A stretch of DNA of 64,000 nucleotides, from NCBI RefSeq assembly GCF_027924665.1, contig NZ_AP027043.1:1674001-1738000 (forward strand), in the 5' to 3' direction. How positions within the stretch are numbered: the stretch's first letter is position 1; each line of letters starts with the position of its first letter. Position numbers and translations under genes: made by a program. The notes beneath the pieces are model-generated. The model saw only the letters and a program-made list of their open reading frames with translations, did not search any database and was not told where the DNA came from. Below are positions 63,215-64,000 of this stretch, piece after piece. Source of the DNA: Flavobacterium sp. GSB-24 (GTDB lineage: Bacteria > Bacteroidota > Bacteroidia > Flavobacteriales > Flavobacteriaceae).

Positions 63215-64000
63215 ATGTTTAAAAAAGATAATTGGGACGAGATTTTACAGGCTTTAACTGCCAACCCTTTCAGAACTATTCTGACAGCTTTTGGTGTTTT
63301 TTGGGGAATATTTATTTTGGTAATTTTACTTGCTGCCGGTAATGGTCTGGAAAATGGTATTAAAAAAGGATTTGATGGAATTGCCACAAATACCATGTTT
63401 ATGTGGAGCCAGACAACCTCTAAGGCCTATAAAGGTTTGCCAAAAACACGAAGATACGATTTTAGAAACAGCGATGTTACTGCTTTAAAAGCGGCTTTGC
63501 CAGATTTATTATATGTTTCGCCTCGTAATCAATTGGGAGATTTTAACGGAACAAACAATGTGGTGAGAGGAACAAAAACTTCATCATTTACAATATATGG
63601 AGATTATCCTGAGCTGATCAAACAACAGCCAATGGATATTATTAAAGGACGTTTTGTCAATCAGCAGGATATTCAGGAGAAAAGAAAAATTGCCGTTATT
63701 GGTAAAGGTGTTATCAGCGAACTTTACGGAAAAGAAGAAGAAGCTGTTGGGACTTATATTAAGATTAATGGGATTAATTTTATGGTTGTTGGAGTTTACA
63801 AATCTAAACAGCAAGGAGGAAACGCAGAGCAGGAGCAAAAGAATATTTTTATTCCTTTTACAACTTTTCAGCAGGCTTTTAATTACGGAGACAAAGTGGG
63901 ATGGATGGCGCTTACAGCAAAAGACGAAACTTCTATAACCGATTTAAAACCTAAAATTTTAGAGATTATAAAATCTTTGCATTCTATAAATCCAACAGAT
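63215..64000 (+). CDS. MacB-type ABC transporter permease (second, 3' end outside window)
   Basis: An open frame from ATG 63215 to the window end gives 262 residues. It begins MFKKDNWDEILQALTANPFRTILTAFGVFWGIFILVILLAAG, here split by memory over the first TM helix, and continues into a MacB_PCD periplasmic domain (AVIGKGVISELYG, FMVVGVYKSK). It is a paralogue of the preceding permease (both have GNGLENGI/GKGLQNGI after the TM). The FtsX-type C-terminus lies beyond the window. The ATP-binding protein plus two half-size permeases suggests a heterodimeric exporter. Confidence 0.92.
   Translation, partial: MFKKDNWDEILQALTANPFRTILTAFGVFWGIFILVILLAAGNGLENGIKKGFDGIATNTMFMWSQTTSKAYKGLPKTRRYDFRNSDVTALKAALPDLLYVSPRNQLGDFNGTNNVVRGTKTSSFTIYGDYPELIKQQPMDIIKGRFVNQQDIQEKRKIAVIGKGVISELYGKEEEAVGTYIKINGINFMVVGVYKSKQQGGNAEQEQKNIFIPFTTFQQAFNYGDKVGWMALTAKDETSITDLKPKILEIIKSLHSINPTD

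Noticed and set aside
63654..63938. 94-codon plus-strand ORF
   Set aside because: It is in a different frame within the truncated second permease, whose own frame is open to the window end and matches a MacB periplasmic domain.

Overview
The window looks like chromosome from a gliding Flavobacterium close to F. johnsoniae. The evidence is a low GC content, promoters of the Bacteroidetes type (TTTG, about 17-23 bases, then TAnnTTTG) with no Shine-Dalgarno sequences, an alternative complex III / aa3-type oxidase operon, the type IX secretion (T9SS) translocon gene sprA, the gliding gene remB, and a giant adhesin with a T9SS type B C-terminal signal. Identifications rest on motifs, family knowledge and gene order only; no database search was run.

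Layout. 1-5.1 kb: the end of a possible thioredoxin-like gene, a polysaccharide deacetylase, a DUF2723 (TMEM260-like) membrane glycosyltransferase, two tandem tRNA-Gln(TTG) transcription units, and an orphan double-glycine-leader peptide gene. 5.1-10.9 kb: a universal stress protein, then rimP-nusA-infB, preceded by a terminator-like hairpin in its leader. 10.9-12.0 kb: a DUF4920 protein and a SPOR protein. 12.1-23.7 kb: one long operon, actA-actB-actC-actD-actE-actF-coxII-coxI, from a clear promoter to a clear terminator. 23.7-27.1 kb: ruvB, a cytochrome P450 and queG.

27.1-38.8 kb: a 500-base leader holding palindromes and an unlisted 57-codon ORF, then a 2742-residue repeat adhesin, a PorP/SprF-type outer-membrane protein and an OmpA/beta-propeller protein. 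This resembles other Bacteroidetes cassettes that export and anchor type B CTD adhesins. 38.8-39.7 kb: no gene, but an array of about 98-bp repeats built from two palindromes (REP/BIME-like). 39.7-42.6 kb: a CBS-domain protein and a malic enzyme/phosphotransacetylase fusion. 42.6-54.4 kb: ruvA, sprA, gcvH, a VanZ-like gene, deoC and remB, the order remembered for the F. johnsoniae sprA region.

54.5-59.7 kb: a second respiratory block: heme o synthase, two subunit III proteins and subunit IV, then a cysteine-less SCO-like protein, SCO, DUF420 and a small CxxC membrane protein. These probably complete and assemble the oxidase whose subunits I and II are encoded 32 kb upstream. 59.7-64 kb: a DUF4403 lipoprotein and a MacB-type ABC exporter, whose second permease runs off the window.

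The least explained items are the orphan GG-leader peptide, the palindrome array, the small ORF ahead of the adhesin, the rimP leader hairpin, and the two identical 603-bp repeats in the adhesin.
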